Shown here: positions 41,096-49,157 of the stretch, in pieces | Layout of the letters: each line of letters begins with the position of its first letter | Numbering within the stretch: the first letter of the stretch is position 1 | From: CAVPHV01 sp963821095 | GTDB taxonomy: Bacteria; Actinomycetota; Acidimicrobiia; Spongiisociales; UBA5794 | Reading direction: 5' to 3' | NCBI GenBank assembly: GCA_963821095.1 | Contig: CAWGCJ010000002.1 | Coordinates: 62,001 to 126,000, forward strand | Length of the DNA: 64,000 nt | The notes under the pieces: generated by a model | Seen by the model: only the letters and a program-made list of their open reading frames with translations | The model's database searches: none | What the model was told of the DNA's origin: nothing | Position numbers and translations under genes: made by a program

Positions 41096-42784
41096 TCAGG
41101 CGTCGGCGTCGCCGCCGGACGCCGTCGCCTGATTGTCGGCGACCCATTCCTCGGCTTCGCCGTAGGCGCGACGCAGCGTCTTGCCAACCCACTCGTCCGA
41201 GGTGTAGATGCCATCGGGTCCGACGATGTGGGTCACCCCGGTCGCTGCCAGTTGATGGATCACCTTGTTGCTGTCGGTGATCAACACCAGCTTGCTGCCG
41301 ACGTCGATGAGGGCTTGTCCATAGCGGCCGAGTACGTCGGTCAGCGTTGACCCCAAGTCGTTGCGACCGCGCAGCCGAACGATCACGACAGAGTTCGTTG
41401 ACTCTGCCGTGACGTCCGGCAGTTGGTCCTCGAAGACGGCGGCGGAAGCAAAGAACAGACTTCCGTAGGGCTGGAGCACGATCACGTCGTCGGCCGGAAC
41501 CACGTCCGGCGGGTCGACCTCGCGGCGGTGATCGTCCTCGAAGATGAACTGCTTGACGACAAGGTCGTTCGATTGGCGGACCACGTAGAGAATCATGGCG
41601 ATCCCCACCCCCACCAGGACGGCATATTGCAGCGGGATGATGATCGTGAGTACCAGCGTGGTCGTCATCACCACTGCGTTGAGCTTGCCGGTCTTCCACA
41701 CGGCGAGTATCTCGTTGGGCTTGATGGTGCGGAATCCGACCAGCATCAGGAGCCCGGCGAGCGCCGGCATTGCGATGTAGCCAACCAGACCCCCGAAGAG
41801 CAGGATGATGATCGCCATGACGGCTCCGGCGATGAACTGCGCCATGCGGGTCCTGGAGCCCGCCGTCCTGACCAGCGACGTTGCCGACATCGAGCCTCCA
41901 ACCGGCATCCCCTGGAAGATCCCCGACACGAGGTTGCCGACGCCCTGGCCCATGAAGTCCCGCGAGGCGTCCGGGTACTCGCCATCGGGGTTCGGGAAGC
42001 CGGCGGTGATCCCGGCCCCCTGTACCAACCCGACGAAGGCCAGCGATAGGGCGGGGATGAGCAGGGCGGGAATGGCGCTGAACAGCGGCATCGTTGGAGT
42101 GGGCAGCCCCGATGGGATCTCGGTGATGTCCCGCAGTTGGGCAACATCGAGGTCGAAGAGCGGCACAATCCCAGATCCAACGATGACAGCCACCACCATG
42201 CCCAGCGGACCCATCGGCGACTTCTCCAGCACCACGATGAGGAAGATGGTCAGCACACCGATGAGAACCGTTGTCAGGTCGGCAGAGGTTGGGTGGAGGA
42301 TCAGATCAAGGGTACGAGCGACTCGGTTCCCTCCCTCAGCTTCGTAACCGGTGAAGTTGTCGAGCTGGCCCAAGATGATGTTGATGCCGACAGCACTGAT
42401 GAACCCGACCATCACGGCGTTGGAAACAAAGCGAAGGACAAAACCGAGCTTGAGTAGCCCGGCGGCCAGCATCACGATTCCGGTGAGGACGGCGAGCGTG
42501 AACAGCGCCTTCGGCGCGTCGTCGCCGTAGCTACTGAGGCCGACGTCGGCGACGACAATGGCCATAGCCCCGGTGGCTTGCACGGTCATGAACACCGAGC
42601 TGGTGGCTACCGCGCCACCAACCATGCCGAAGAGATAGCCGTAGAGCCCGTAGATTGGGTTCACTCCGGCGAGGAGTCCACCGGCGAGACCGTCGGGGAC
42701 ACTCTCTACGCCGAGGACGAGGCCCGCCACAGAATCCTTGCCAATCGTCTCCCTGCTGAACAGTGAGCGAATCGACTTCAACAT
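41096..42784 (-). CDS. SulP/SLC26-family anion permease with STAS domain
   Basis: A 562-residue transporter. About 12-14 helices form the SulP core (SVPDGLAGGLLAGVNPIYGLYG; GVGNLVSGIFQGMPVGGSMSATSLVRTAGSRTR). The C-terminal about 115 residues form a STAS domain (DVIVLQPYGSLFFASAAVFEDQLP). SulP proteins carry sulfate, bicarbonate or other anions; cyanobacterial BicA is a bicarbonate member. Convergence with rbcS makes inorganic-carbon uptake a reasonable guess, but the sequence does not prove the substrate. It is monocistronic. Confidence 0.87.
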   Translation of the reverse strand: MLKSIRSLFSRETIGKDSVAGLVLGVESVPDGLAGGLLAGVNPIYGLYGYLFGMVGGAVATSSVFMTVQATGAMAIVVADVGLSSYGDDAPKALFTLAVLTGIVMLAAGLLKLGFVLRFVSNAVMVGFISAVGINIILGQLDNFTGYEAEGGNRVARTLDLILHPTSADLTTVLIGVLTIFLIVVLEKSPMGPLGMVVAVIVGSGIVPLFDLDVAQLRDITEIPSGLPTPTMPLFSAIPALLIPALSLAFVGLVQGAGITAGFPNPDGEYPDASRDFMGQGVGNLVSGIFQGMPVGGSMSATSLVRTAGSRTRMAQFIAGAVMAIIILLFGGLVGYIAMPALAGLLMLVGFRTIKPNEILAVWKTGKLNAVVMTTTLVLTIIIPLQYAVLVGVGIAMILYVVRQSNDLVVKQFIFEDDHRREVDPPDVVPADDVIVLQPYGSLFFASAAVFEDQLPDVTAESTNSVVIVRLRGRNDLGSTLTDVLGRYGQALIDVGSKLVLITDSNKVIHQLAATGVTHIVGPDGIYTSDEWVGKTLRRAYGEAEEWVADNQATASGGDADA

Positions 42785-42921
42785 GGTCTCGGATCTCTCG
42801 CGATGGCCGCCGGCAAGCGGGTACCGTACCAGGCCGATGCGGGAGGACCGCGTTCAGACCCGGTCGCGACGCACCACTGCGACTTCTCTTGGGTTCTCCC
42901 GGTGCGGGATCATCCCCCGTT

Positions 42922-43359
42922 TCAGCTCTTGGAGAAGTCCCAGGTGTACTCACGATCAGGCGTGAAAATGAGCGGAACCCGGGGCCCACCCTGCTCGATC
43001 AACTGCCCTGCATACTCGAGGCCCGATTCCTCACTGCCGGTGTAGTCCCCAAACCAAGCTCCGAACACCTCGGGTTCCGTACTCTCAGGCCCCAATCTCG
43101 CAGTACCCACCATATGCACGCCCTTGTACGGCATGTCGACGGTGTCGACCATCACGGTGATGTTCGGGTCTCGGACAATATTCTGGGCGCAACGAGTCCA
43201 CGGCCACGTGCTGAACTCCAGGCTGCCGTCCTCCAGGGGGCGGAACCACAGTGGAACTATGCGGATCGTTCCGTCCTCATTGTGAGTGGCCACCTTGGCA
43301 ATGTGCGGGGCGGACAGGAACTCGGCCTTCTCTTCATCGGTCAATCGCGGTGCGGGCAT
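42922..43359 (-). CDS. pyridoxamine 5'-phosphate oxidase-family flavin/F420-binding protein
   Basis: A 145-residue split-barrel protein beginning A-P-R-L-T-D-E-E-K-A-E-F-L, then HIAKVATHNEDGTIRIVPLWFRP and FSTWPWTRCAQNIVRDPNITVMVDT. These are the cofactor-binding strands of the PPOX/FDOR superfamily. Actinobacterial members may use FMN or F420; the cofactor cannot be told here. AAGGAG precedes the ATG. It is divergent from the FAD oxidoreductase operon. Confidence 0.85.
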   Translation of the reverse strand: MPAPRLTDEEKAEFLSAPHIAKVATHNEDGTIRIVPLWFRPLEDGSLEFSTWPWTRCAQNIVRDPNITVMVDTVDMPYKGVHMVGTARLGPESTEPEVFGAWFGDYTGSEESGLEYAGQLIEQGGPRVPLIFTPDREYTWDFSKS

Positions 43360-43506
43360 CGGTATCTCCTTCGATCCAACGGGTCTCTGACGAAGCTAGC
43401 AACCGTGCGATAGCTACGACGGGGGTTTCCCGTCGCTTCGTCCGAACGGACCGCGGTCCGCATGGGTTGGGCCATCCGCGACCGTTACCGGCTCCGAACA
43501 AGCGGC

Positions 43507-44817
43507 ATGAACAAACGCATCGCCATCATCGGAACCGGAATCTCAGGGCTCGGAGCAGCCTGGGCGCTCCATCGCAACCATGAGATCACAGTATTCGAGT
43601 CATCTGGGCGGGTTGGGGGTCACTCCAACACTGTCGACGTCGACACGCCACATGGCAGCATTGCAGTCGACACGGGGTTCATCGTGTACAACGAAGTCAC
43701 CTACCCCCACCTCACCACACTCTTCGATACCCTCGGCGTCGCCACTGAAGCGAGCGACATGTCGTTCTCCTTCTCGCGAGACCGGACGTTCGAGTACGGG
43801 GCGAGTCTCGGCGGGGTCCTCGGTGGGCCGAGGAACCTGTTGCAGCCGCGTTTCCGCCGCATGCTGTTCGACATCAATCGCTTCCGCCAAATCGGAGCGC
43901 AGCTCGAACCTTTCGACGGTGAGACCATCGAGTCCCTTCTGCGGCGCAACGGCTTCTCAACCGGCTTCCTCGAGGACTACCTGCTGCCGATGACGGGGGC
44001 CATCTGGTCCACCCACCACAACGAGATCGGGGCCTTCCCCGCTCGATCGATCCTGCAGTTCCTCACCAATCATGGACTTGTCGAGATCGTGGGGCGGCCT
44101 CGCTGGCGCACCGTCTCGGGAGGCAGCCGCAGCTACGTTGCCAAGCTATCCGAGCCTTTCGCCGATCGCATCCGACTCAACTCGCCCGTGCAACGCGTGG
44201 TCAGGACCGGAGCCGATGTGGTGGTCGAGACGCCGGCCGGCGCCGACACCTTCGACGACGTCATCCTCGCCACGCACTCGGATCAAGCTCTTCGCATCCT
44301 CGGATCTGACGCTTCCGAACCCGAAAGGACCCTGCTCGAAGCGATTCCCTACGAACCGAACGTGGCCTACCTCCACAGTGACATGGACCTCATGCCCCGT
44401 CGCCGTTCGGCGTGGTCGAGCTGGAATTCGATGGCCTGGTCTGAGGGCGGAGCGGGTCGCGTCGCCTCGGTGACCTACTGGATGAACCGGCTCCAGAACC
44501 TCGATTCACGCACTCCGCTATTCGTCTCGCTGAATCCGGGTCGCGAGCCGAATCCGGGTCTGGTTCACCGTCGCATCGAATACGCTCACCCCCAGTTTGA
44601 TCTTGCCGCGGTTGACGCCCAGCAAGAGATCGCCGCCATCCAGGGCCACAACAACACCTGGTTTGCCGGCGCCTACCTTGGCTACGGGTTCCATGAGGAC
44701 GGCCTCCAGTCCGGTTTCAACGTCGCCGCCGCGCTCGGGAGTCCACCGGAGTGGTACGACAAAGTCACTCCGAAGAGTTCAGCCCTCCCGCCAATTTCCC
44801 TCTCCCCCGCAAGATGA
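43507..44817 (+). CDS. FAD-dependent amine-oxidase-like oxidoreductase of a fatty-acid modification operon
   Basis: A 436-residue flavoprotein. The dinucleotide-binding motif is IGTGISGLGAAWAL, followed by VFESSGRVGGHSNTVDV. The C-terminal FAD-binding block is WFAGAYLGYGFHEDGLQSG. The middle has LLPMTGAIWSTHHNEIGAFPA, typical of the group found beside DUF1365 and CFA-synthase genes. Comparable operons in proteobacteria are induced by singlet oxygen and linked to furan fatty-acid synthesis; the same role here is inferred. The start is taken at ATG 43507, where the Rossmann motif begins. Stop overlaps DUF1365 (ATGA). Confidence 0.87.
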   Translation: MNKRIAIIGTGISGLGAAWALHRNHEITVFESSGRVGGHSNTVDVDTPHGSIAVDTGFIVYNEVTYPHLTTLFDTLGVATEASDMSFSFSRDRTFEYGASLGGVLGGPRNLLQPRFRRMLFDINRFRQIGAQLEPFDGETIESLLRRNGFSTGFLEDYLLPMTGAIWSTHHNEIGAFPARSILQFLTNHGLVEIVGRPRWRTVSGGSRSYVAKLSEPFADRIRLNSPVQRVVRTGADVVVETPAGADTFDDVILATHSDQALRILGSDASEPERTLLEAIPYEPNVAYLHSDMDLMPRRRSAWSSWNSMAWSEGGAGRVASVTYWMNRLQNLDSRTPLFVSLNPGREPNPGLVHRRIEYAHPQFDLAAVDAQQEIAAIQGHNNTWFAGAYLGYGFHEDGLQSGFNVAAALGSPPEWYDKVTPKSSALPPISLSPAR

Positions 44818-45602
44818 GCCGCTTCCGATCAGTCCTCTATCGCGGCAAAGTCCGACATACGAGGCTCCGTCCCGTCCAACATGATTTTTCGTACAGCATC
44901 TTCTTCGGGATGTTCGATATCGACGAACTGGACCGACTCGACCAAGAACTCCGCCTCTTCTCACACGGACGATTTAACCTCTTCGGCTTTGACCCCGCCG
45001 ACCACGGGCCAGACGATGGCGGACCCATTCGACCCTGGATCGAAGGCGTCCTCGCCGACGCCGGGATCGAGCTCGGGGGCGGACGCATCCAGCTTCTCGC
45101 CCTTCCCCGCATCCTTGGATACGTCTTCAATCCAATCAGCGTCTGGTACGGCTACGACCGCTCTGATCGTCTCCGCGCCGTCGTTCACGAGGTTCGCAAC
45201 ACCTTCGGGGACCGCCACCTCTACGTAGTTCCGATCCATTCCGACGCGGATCTGAAACATGACTTCGACAAGCAAATGCATGTCTCACCCTTTAATCCCA
45301 TGGACCAGTCGTATGCCTTCACCATGAACTCGCCCGGGGAACGTGTCGCGGTTGGCATCGCAGAGTCCGACGTCGAAGGTGTCCTGTTCCGCGCCGGCTT
45401 GAGCCTCAGCAGGCTCGAAATGAGCGATCGCAACCTGGCTCGCCTGTTCGTAGCGCACCCCCTGGTGACGCTCAAGGTGGTCGGCGCCATCCACTGGCAG
45501 GCATTGCGTCTGTGGCTCAAAGGAGCCAAGTTCCACCGCCGTCCGACGCCCGCCCGCCTTGACACCACGGTGGTCAAGCCACGTACGCTGATGTCATCAT
45601 GA
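44814..45602 (+). CDS. DUF1365 protein
   Basis: A 262-residue protein. Conserved DUF1365 blocks are VLYRGKVRHTRLRPVQHDFSY, RIQLLALPRILGYVFNPISVWYGYD, VVHEVRNTFGDRHLYVV and MHVSPFNPMDQSYAF. The function is not established biochemically; the family always travels with the FAD oxidoreductase and CFA-type methyltransferase. Both gene borders are ATGA overlaps, so the three proteins are probably made in fixed ratio and may act in one complex or pathway. Confidence 0.92.
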   Translation: MSRFRSVLYRGKVRHTRLRPVQHDFSYSIFFGMFDIDELDRLDQELRLFSHGRFNLFGFDPADHGPDDGGPIRPWIEGVLADAGIELGGGRIQLLALPRILGYVFNPISVWYGYDRSDRLRAVVHEVRNTFGDRHLYVVPIHSDADLKHDFDKQMHVSPFNPMDQSYAFTMNSPGERVAVGIAESDVEGVLFRAGLSLSRLEMSDRNLARLFVAHPLVTLKVVGAIHWQALRLWLKGAKFHRRPTPARLDTTVVKPRTLMSS

Positions 45603-46762
45603 TGAAGGAACGCATCGGGATTTGGGTCCTCCGCCGACTTGCCCATGTCGGCGAGCTTCACGTCACGACACCCACCGCCACCTACGTGGTCGGATCCGGT
45701 TCGCCACGCGCCGATATCACCCTCAACGATCGTGGCGCCGTCGTCGACGTCGTGCGCAAGGGTCTCCTTGGGTTCTCGGAGGCGTACATGAATGAACGAG
45801 TCGACACCAGCGACTTGCGAGAGCTGTTGCTGTGGGGGACCGCCAATCAGCGGTCGTGGTTCCGCCATCCCCTGGCAACGCTCACCGATCCGCTTCGTCG
45901 TATCTGGCAGCGGATACGGCCCGAACGTCGCCATCCGCGAGTGGCGACAATGAACGACCACTACAACCTGAGCAACGATTTCTACGAGTCCTGGCTGGAT
46001 GAGACGATGACCTACTCGTCGGCTCGTTTCGCCCACCCCGGGCAGCGTCTGGCCGATGCCCAGCGCAACAAATACCGAACGCTGGCAGACCACGTTGGAC
46101 TCGAGCCCGGAATGCGGGTGCTCGAAATCGGCTGCGGGTGGGGCGGTTTCGCCGAATACGCCGCCCGCGAACGTGGCTGTACGGTCGTCGGCATCACATT
46201 GGCCGAGGAACACGCCCGCTATGCCGAGAAGCGCATGGCGGGGGCCGGTCTCACCGGTCAGGTGGAGATCAGGATCCAGGACTTCCGCGACGTCACCGGC
46301 GAGTTCGACGCCATTGTCTCGATCGAGATGATCGAATCGGTCGACGAGACGCATTGGACGCCGCTATTCGCAGCGATTCGGAATCGCCTGCGACCAGGCG
46401 CCAAGGCTGCAATGCAGGTCATCACCATCGACGATGCCGCCTGGAATCGCTACCGAAGCCGCGCCGACTTCATTCAGCAGTACATCTTCCCCGGTGGGCA
46501 ACTACCCGCCCCCAAGGTGCTTCGGAGCTTGGCAGCCGGCCAAGAACTGGAGGTCGAGCAGATCGAGACCTTCGGCCTCGACTACGCCCGCACACTTGCG
46601 ACGTGGCGCGACCGCTTCGTCGCAGCTTGGCCGGAGCTCGAATACGACCACGACCTCGATGAGCGATTCCGCCGCATGTGGGATCTGTACCTGACACTCT
46701 GTGAGGCCGGCTTCCGCATCGGCCGCATCAACGTCGAACAGTGGGTATTCAGTCGCCGATAG
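45599..46762 (+). CDS. cyclopropane-fatty-acyl-phospholipid synthase family methyltransferase
   Basis: A 387-residue CFA-synthase homologue. The SAM site is VLEIGCGWGGFAEYAA. Phospholipid and active-site blocks are NDHYNLSNDFYESWLDETMTYSSARF, VSIEMIESV, FIQQYIFPGGQLP and ETFGLDYARTL. CFA-type enzymes transfer a methyl(ene) to the double bond of membrane lipids; homologues in such operons make methylated or furan acids instead of cyclopropanes. The ATG overlaps the DUF1365 stop. It is the last gene of the three-gene unit. Confidence 0.92.
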   Translation: MMKERIGIWVLRRLAHVGELHVTTPTATYVVGSGSPRADITLNDRGAVVDVVRKGLLGFSEAYMNERVDTSDLRELLLWGTANQRSWFRHPLATLTDPLRRIWQRIRPERRHPRVATMNDHYNLSNDFYESWLDETMTYSSARFAHPGQRLADAQRNKYRTLADHVGLEPGMRVLEIGCGWGGFAEYAARERGCTVVGITLAEEHARYAEKRMAGAGLTGQVEIRIQDFRDVTGEFDAIVSIEMIESVDETHWTPLFAAIRNRLRPGAKAAMQVITIDDAAWNRYRSRADFIQQYIFPGGQLPAPKVLRSLAAGQELEVEQIETFGLDYARTLATWRDRFVAAWPELEYDHDLDERFRRMWDLYLTLCEAGFRIGRINVEQWVFSRR

Positions 46763-47077
46763 GCGTACCGCCCCTATCCCTCGCCGCGAGGCTCGGTATG
46801 GGCTGCAGTCTCCCGTACCAGGACGACGGCTTCGACGCCGAAGCCGTGCTTCGCCATTCGGGTGGGCCCGCTGCCCCGGAGCTAGCGAAGGGACGCTAAT
46901 GTGGATGCCAACAGCGTACGCCGAATGCGTACATCGCCGACTCCGCCGCCTTTCCGTCTGGCGGAGTGACCGCAGGGCATTGCATTCTCCTGTCGTCGCC
47001 ACCGGCGGCGACGTCCGAAAGCAGATCCAGCGGGGCGCCTGCCCCCGACGGTCAATCGCTTCAGAAGGAGCACGTCA
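46763..47077 (+). promoter_or_regulatory. 315-bp structured leader before the RRM gene
   Basis: No convincing gene. Two stem-loops are visible: ACTCCGCC (46940-46947) with GGCGGAGT (46960-46967), and CGTCGCC (46994-47000) with GGCGACG (47007-47013). AGAAGGAG lies just before the RRM start. The length and hairpins suggest a long 5' untranslated leader with post-transcriptional control, as is common for cold-induced RNA-binding proteins. The transcription start is unknown. Confidence 0.45.
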
Positions 47078-47332
47078 ATGTCCAGCAATATCTATGTGGG
47101 GAATCTCACCTTCAATACCACCTCCGACGATCTCGAGAGGCTGTTCGCCGCTCATGGTCAGGTAGAGCGTGCCCAGGTCATCACCGATCGCGACACCGGC
47201 AGGTCTCGCGGTTTTGGATTCGTTGAGATGGCATCAGACGACGAGGCCAAGGCGGCCATCGAGGAGCTCAACGGCACCAATGTTGATGGCCGCGACCTCA
47301 CGGTCAACGTGGCAAAGGAAAGATCCCGCTGA
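47078..47332 (+). CDS. RRM-domain RNA-binding protein
   Basis: An 84-residue protein consisting of one RNA-recognition motif. RNP2 is I-Y-V-G-N-L at residues 5-10, RNP1 is R-G-F-G-F-V-E-M near 45-52, and the final strand is R-D-L-T-V-N-V-A. It binds single-stranded RNA. Bacterial RRM proteins of this size are known from cyanobacteria and some other phyla and are often cold-regulated. AGAAGGAG gives a good ribosome-binding site. It stands alone between the fatty-acid operon and a lipoprotein gene. Confidence 0.93.
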   Translation: MSSNIYVGNLTFNTTSDDLERLFAAHGQVERAQVITDRDTGRSRGFGFVEMASDDEAKAAIEELNGTNVDGRDLTVNVAKERSR

Positions 47333-47340
47333 AGTCAAAC

Positions 47341-47364
47341 GCCCCCCGCATCATTGATGGGGGC
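47341..47364 (+). terminator. hairpin after the RRM gene
   Basis: GCCCCC and CATC pair with GATGGGGGC around a three-base turn, leaving a two-base CG bulge. It starts eight bases after the RRM stop. There is no T-tract. The next 265 bp up to the lipoprotein start show no gene. Confidence 0.6.
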
Positions 47365-47628
47365 AGGCAGCGGTGCAATGGATGCGGCCACCCCCGCAAA
47401 GAGCACCGCGATCCGGCTGAGTGCACAGTCCCAGGTTGTACCTGCGACGGGTACAGCCAATCCGACGGCCCGCAAAGGGCCGGACGGAAGACAACGTAGC
47501 GCTGAGCCGTCCCCGGCGCATTGACGCCGAGGATGCGTAGGACCCTATCCACGATCAAGGCTTCCGGCCCTGGTCGGGTTTTGCGCGCCGTCCCAAGGTG
47601 TTGCGAAGCGACAGAAGTGGAGCACACC

Positions 47629-49023
47629 GTGCGGACGAGAATCGTGCTGGTAGCCCTGGTTCTTGTGGTGGCAGCCTGCGATTCGGGCGACGGAGCACCA
47701 GCGACTCCGAGTTCTGGGGAGAGTTCGACCACCAGCGCGCTCACATCGACATCAGAAGGTGCAGCACCCGCCGCGACATCCACCATTGCGCCTGCGGCAA
47801 CTACCACAGTTGCGCCAGCCAGCAGCACCACGGCAGCCAGCAGCACCACAGTGGCCGCCGGGGTGACTGTCGACACCTACTTGCCGTCGGCGCTGCCGCG
47901 CACCGAGGTGCCGTGGGGAGACGTTGGCGAAGGCTGGTACGCCGTGCTGTTCGATTCATCGAAGGCGGACCCGGCGGATGAGAGCGAGGTCCGCGACGGT
48001 CCGGTGGTGATGTATCTGGTTGACGGTGGCGGCAACCGTTACGAGGTAGCCGCCTGGCCGGGCGGCGGCTACCGGCCCTGGCAACTCTCCGATGCCCAGG
48101 GAACGTCCGCACTCGTCTCCGGCAACACACCCGGCGTGGATGAGCAGCAGTGGCAGATGATCGACATGACGACGGGAACCACCACGGCGATCCATGCCGC
48201 TGGGTTCCCGGAGTACACCTACAGTGCCGGCCCGGCCGTTGCGTTGACCCGACCGACCGGCGCCAACGCAGTGGTCCACCTCTCGGACGGCGTCGATGAA
48301 TGGCTGGAGCGCCGCTCCCCCGCCGGCGACCTGCTCGCCACCGTGTACACCCAGCCATTCACCGATGAGCAGTCATCGCTGCTGTGGATGTATGGATACG
48401 ACGGCACTTCCCTGCTGGTCGCTCACCACGGTGGTGTGGCCGTGGTTTCCAATGCAGGTGGCCTCCTTGCTGAGCTGTGGGTGCCGCCGGATCGCCGTTG
48501 CGAACCGGTGCGCTGGTGGGATTCCGACACGTTCCTGGCAGCCTGCTACGGCCAAGGCCCGGCCTCAGCCCCTCCCGACGAGTTTGGCAATCCCCACACC
48601 TACTACGGACAGCTGTGGCTGCTCGAGACGGACGGCACTGCCGGTTTCGCCCTGACTGCGTACCCGGCCGATCCTGTGTTCGTCGTCGACTTCGGCTATC
48701 GCGACGCGTGGCCATCGGGGTCGGACACCTACCTGCAATGGTCGGGCGACTGTGGCGCGGCCGCGGTCCATGTGCTGCAGCCGGACGGGTCGGGGGCGCC
48801 TCTACCGATCTCCGTGCCCACTTCGATCGTCGCCGACGGGGTCGCCATGGTCGATATCGTCGACGGGCAACTGACACTCCACGGGTGGCAGGGCTGCGCG
48901 GGCGACGTCGGCGTGCTCTTTGCCACAGACCCCGCCGGGGCCGATGTCCACGATCTCGTGCCCGTGGTGGGCGACGCCCGATCCGTGATCGGTGTCAAGG
49001 GATTGGCGACCGTCTACCCATAG
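47629..49023 (+). CDS. lipoprotein of unknown function with Thr/Ser/Ala-rich linker
   Basis: A 464-residue exported protein. GTG 47629 (GGAG eight bases upstream) gives a short signal peptide ending V-V-A-A-C, the lipobox. A low-complexity linker of about 60 residues (TTTVAPASSTTAASSTTVAA) leads to a beta-rich domain with repeated blade-like units (VVMYLVDGGGNRYEVAAW; AVVHLSDGVDEWLERR; GGVAVVSNAGGLLAELW), possibly a beta-propeller. I do not recognise the family. It is convergent with the microprotein and glycoside-hydrolase genes. Confidence 0.75.
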   Translation: MRTRIVLVALVLVVAACDSGDGAPATPSSGESSTTSALTSTSEGAAPAATSTIAPAATTTVAPASSTTAASSTTVAAGVTVDTYLPSALPRTEVPWGDVGEGWYAVLFDSSKADPADESEVRDGPVVMYLVDGGGNRYEVAAWPGGGYRPWQLSDAQGTSALVSGNTPGVDEQQWQMIDMTTGTTTAIHAAGFPEYTYSAGPAVALTRPTGANAVVHLSDGVDEWLERRSPAGDLLATVYTQPFTDEQSSLLWMYGYDGTSLLVAHHGGVAVVSNAGGLLAELWVPPDRRCEPVRWWDSDTFLAACYGQGPASAPPDEFGNPHTYYGQLWLLETDGTAGFALTAYPADPVFVVDFGYRDAWPSGSDTYLQWSGDCGAAAVHVLQPDGSGAPLPISVPTSIVADGVAMVDIVDGQLTLHGWQGCAGDVGVLFATDPAGADVHDLVPVVGDARSVIGVKGLATVYP

Positions 49024-49040
49024 GGGGTAGCCGGTCGCCA

Positions 49041-49133
49041 CTACTTGCGGAGTGTGAGCGCTCCGAGGACGACCGCCACGAGGCCGATCATCACGACCCC
49101 AAAGCAGCCATCGCTTTCTGAATACTCGACCAT
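49041..49133 (-). CDS. 30-residue membrane microprotein
   Basis: Read on the minus strand, AAAAGGAGGACGAC directly precedes ATG (49133), an almost ideal ribosome-binding site. The product starts M-V-E-Y-S-E-S-D-G-C, continues as a single hydrophobic helix (FGVVMIGLVAVVLGALTL) and ends R-K. It lies 24 bp after the stop of the glycoside-hydrolase gene on the same strand. Size, topology and signal strength support a real short gene. The function is unknown; single-span microproteins often modulate membrane partners. Confidence 0.6.
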   Translation of the reverse strand: MVEYSESDGCFGVVMIGLVAVVLGALTLRK

Positions 49134-49157
49134 GTCGTCCTCCTTTTGGTCACTCTC

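Noticed and set aside
41084..41200. Frameshifted remainder of a longer rbcS
   Set aside because: All plus-strand frames after the stop were read; none continues the red-type C-terminal sequence, and the space is taken by the end of the SulP gene.
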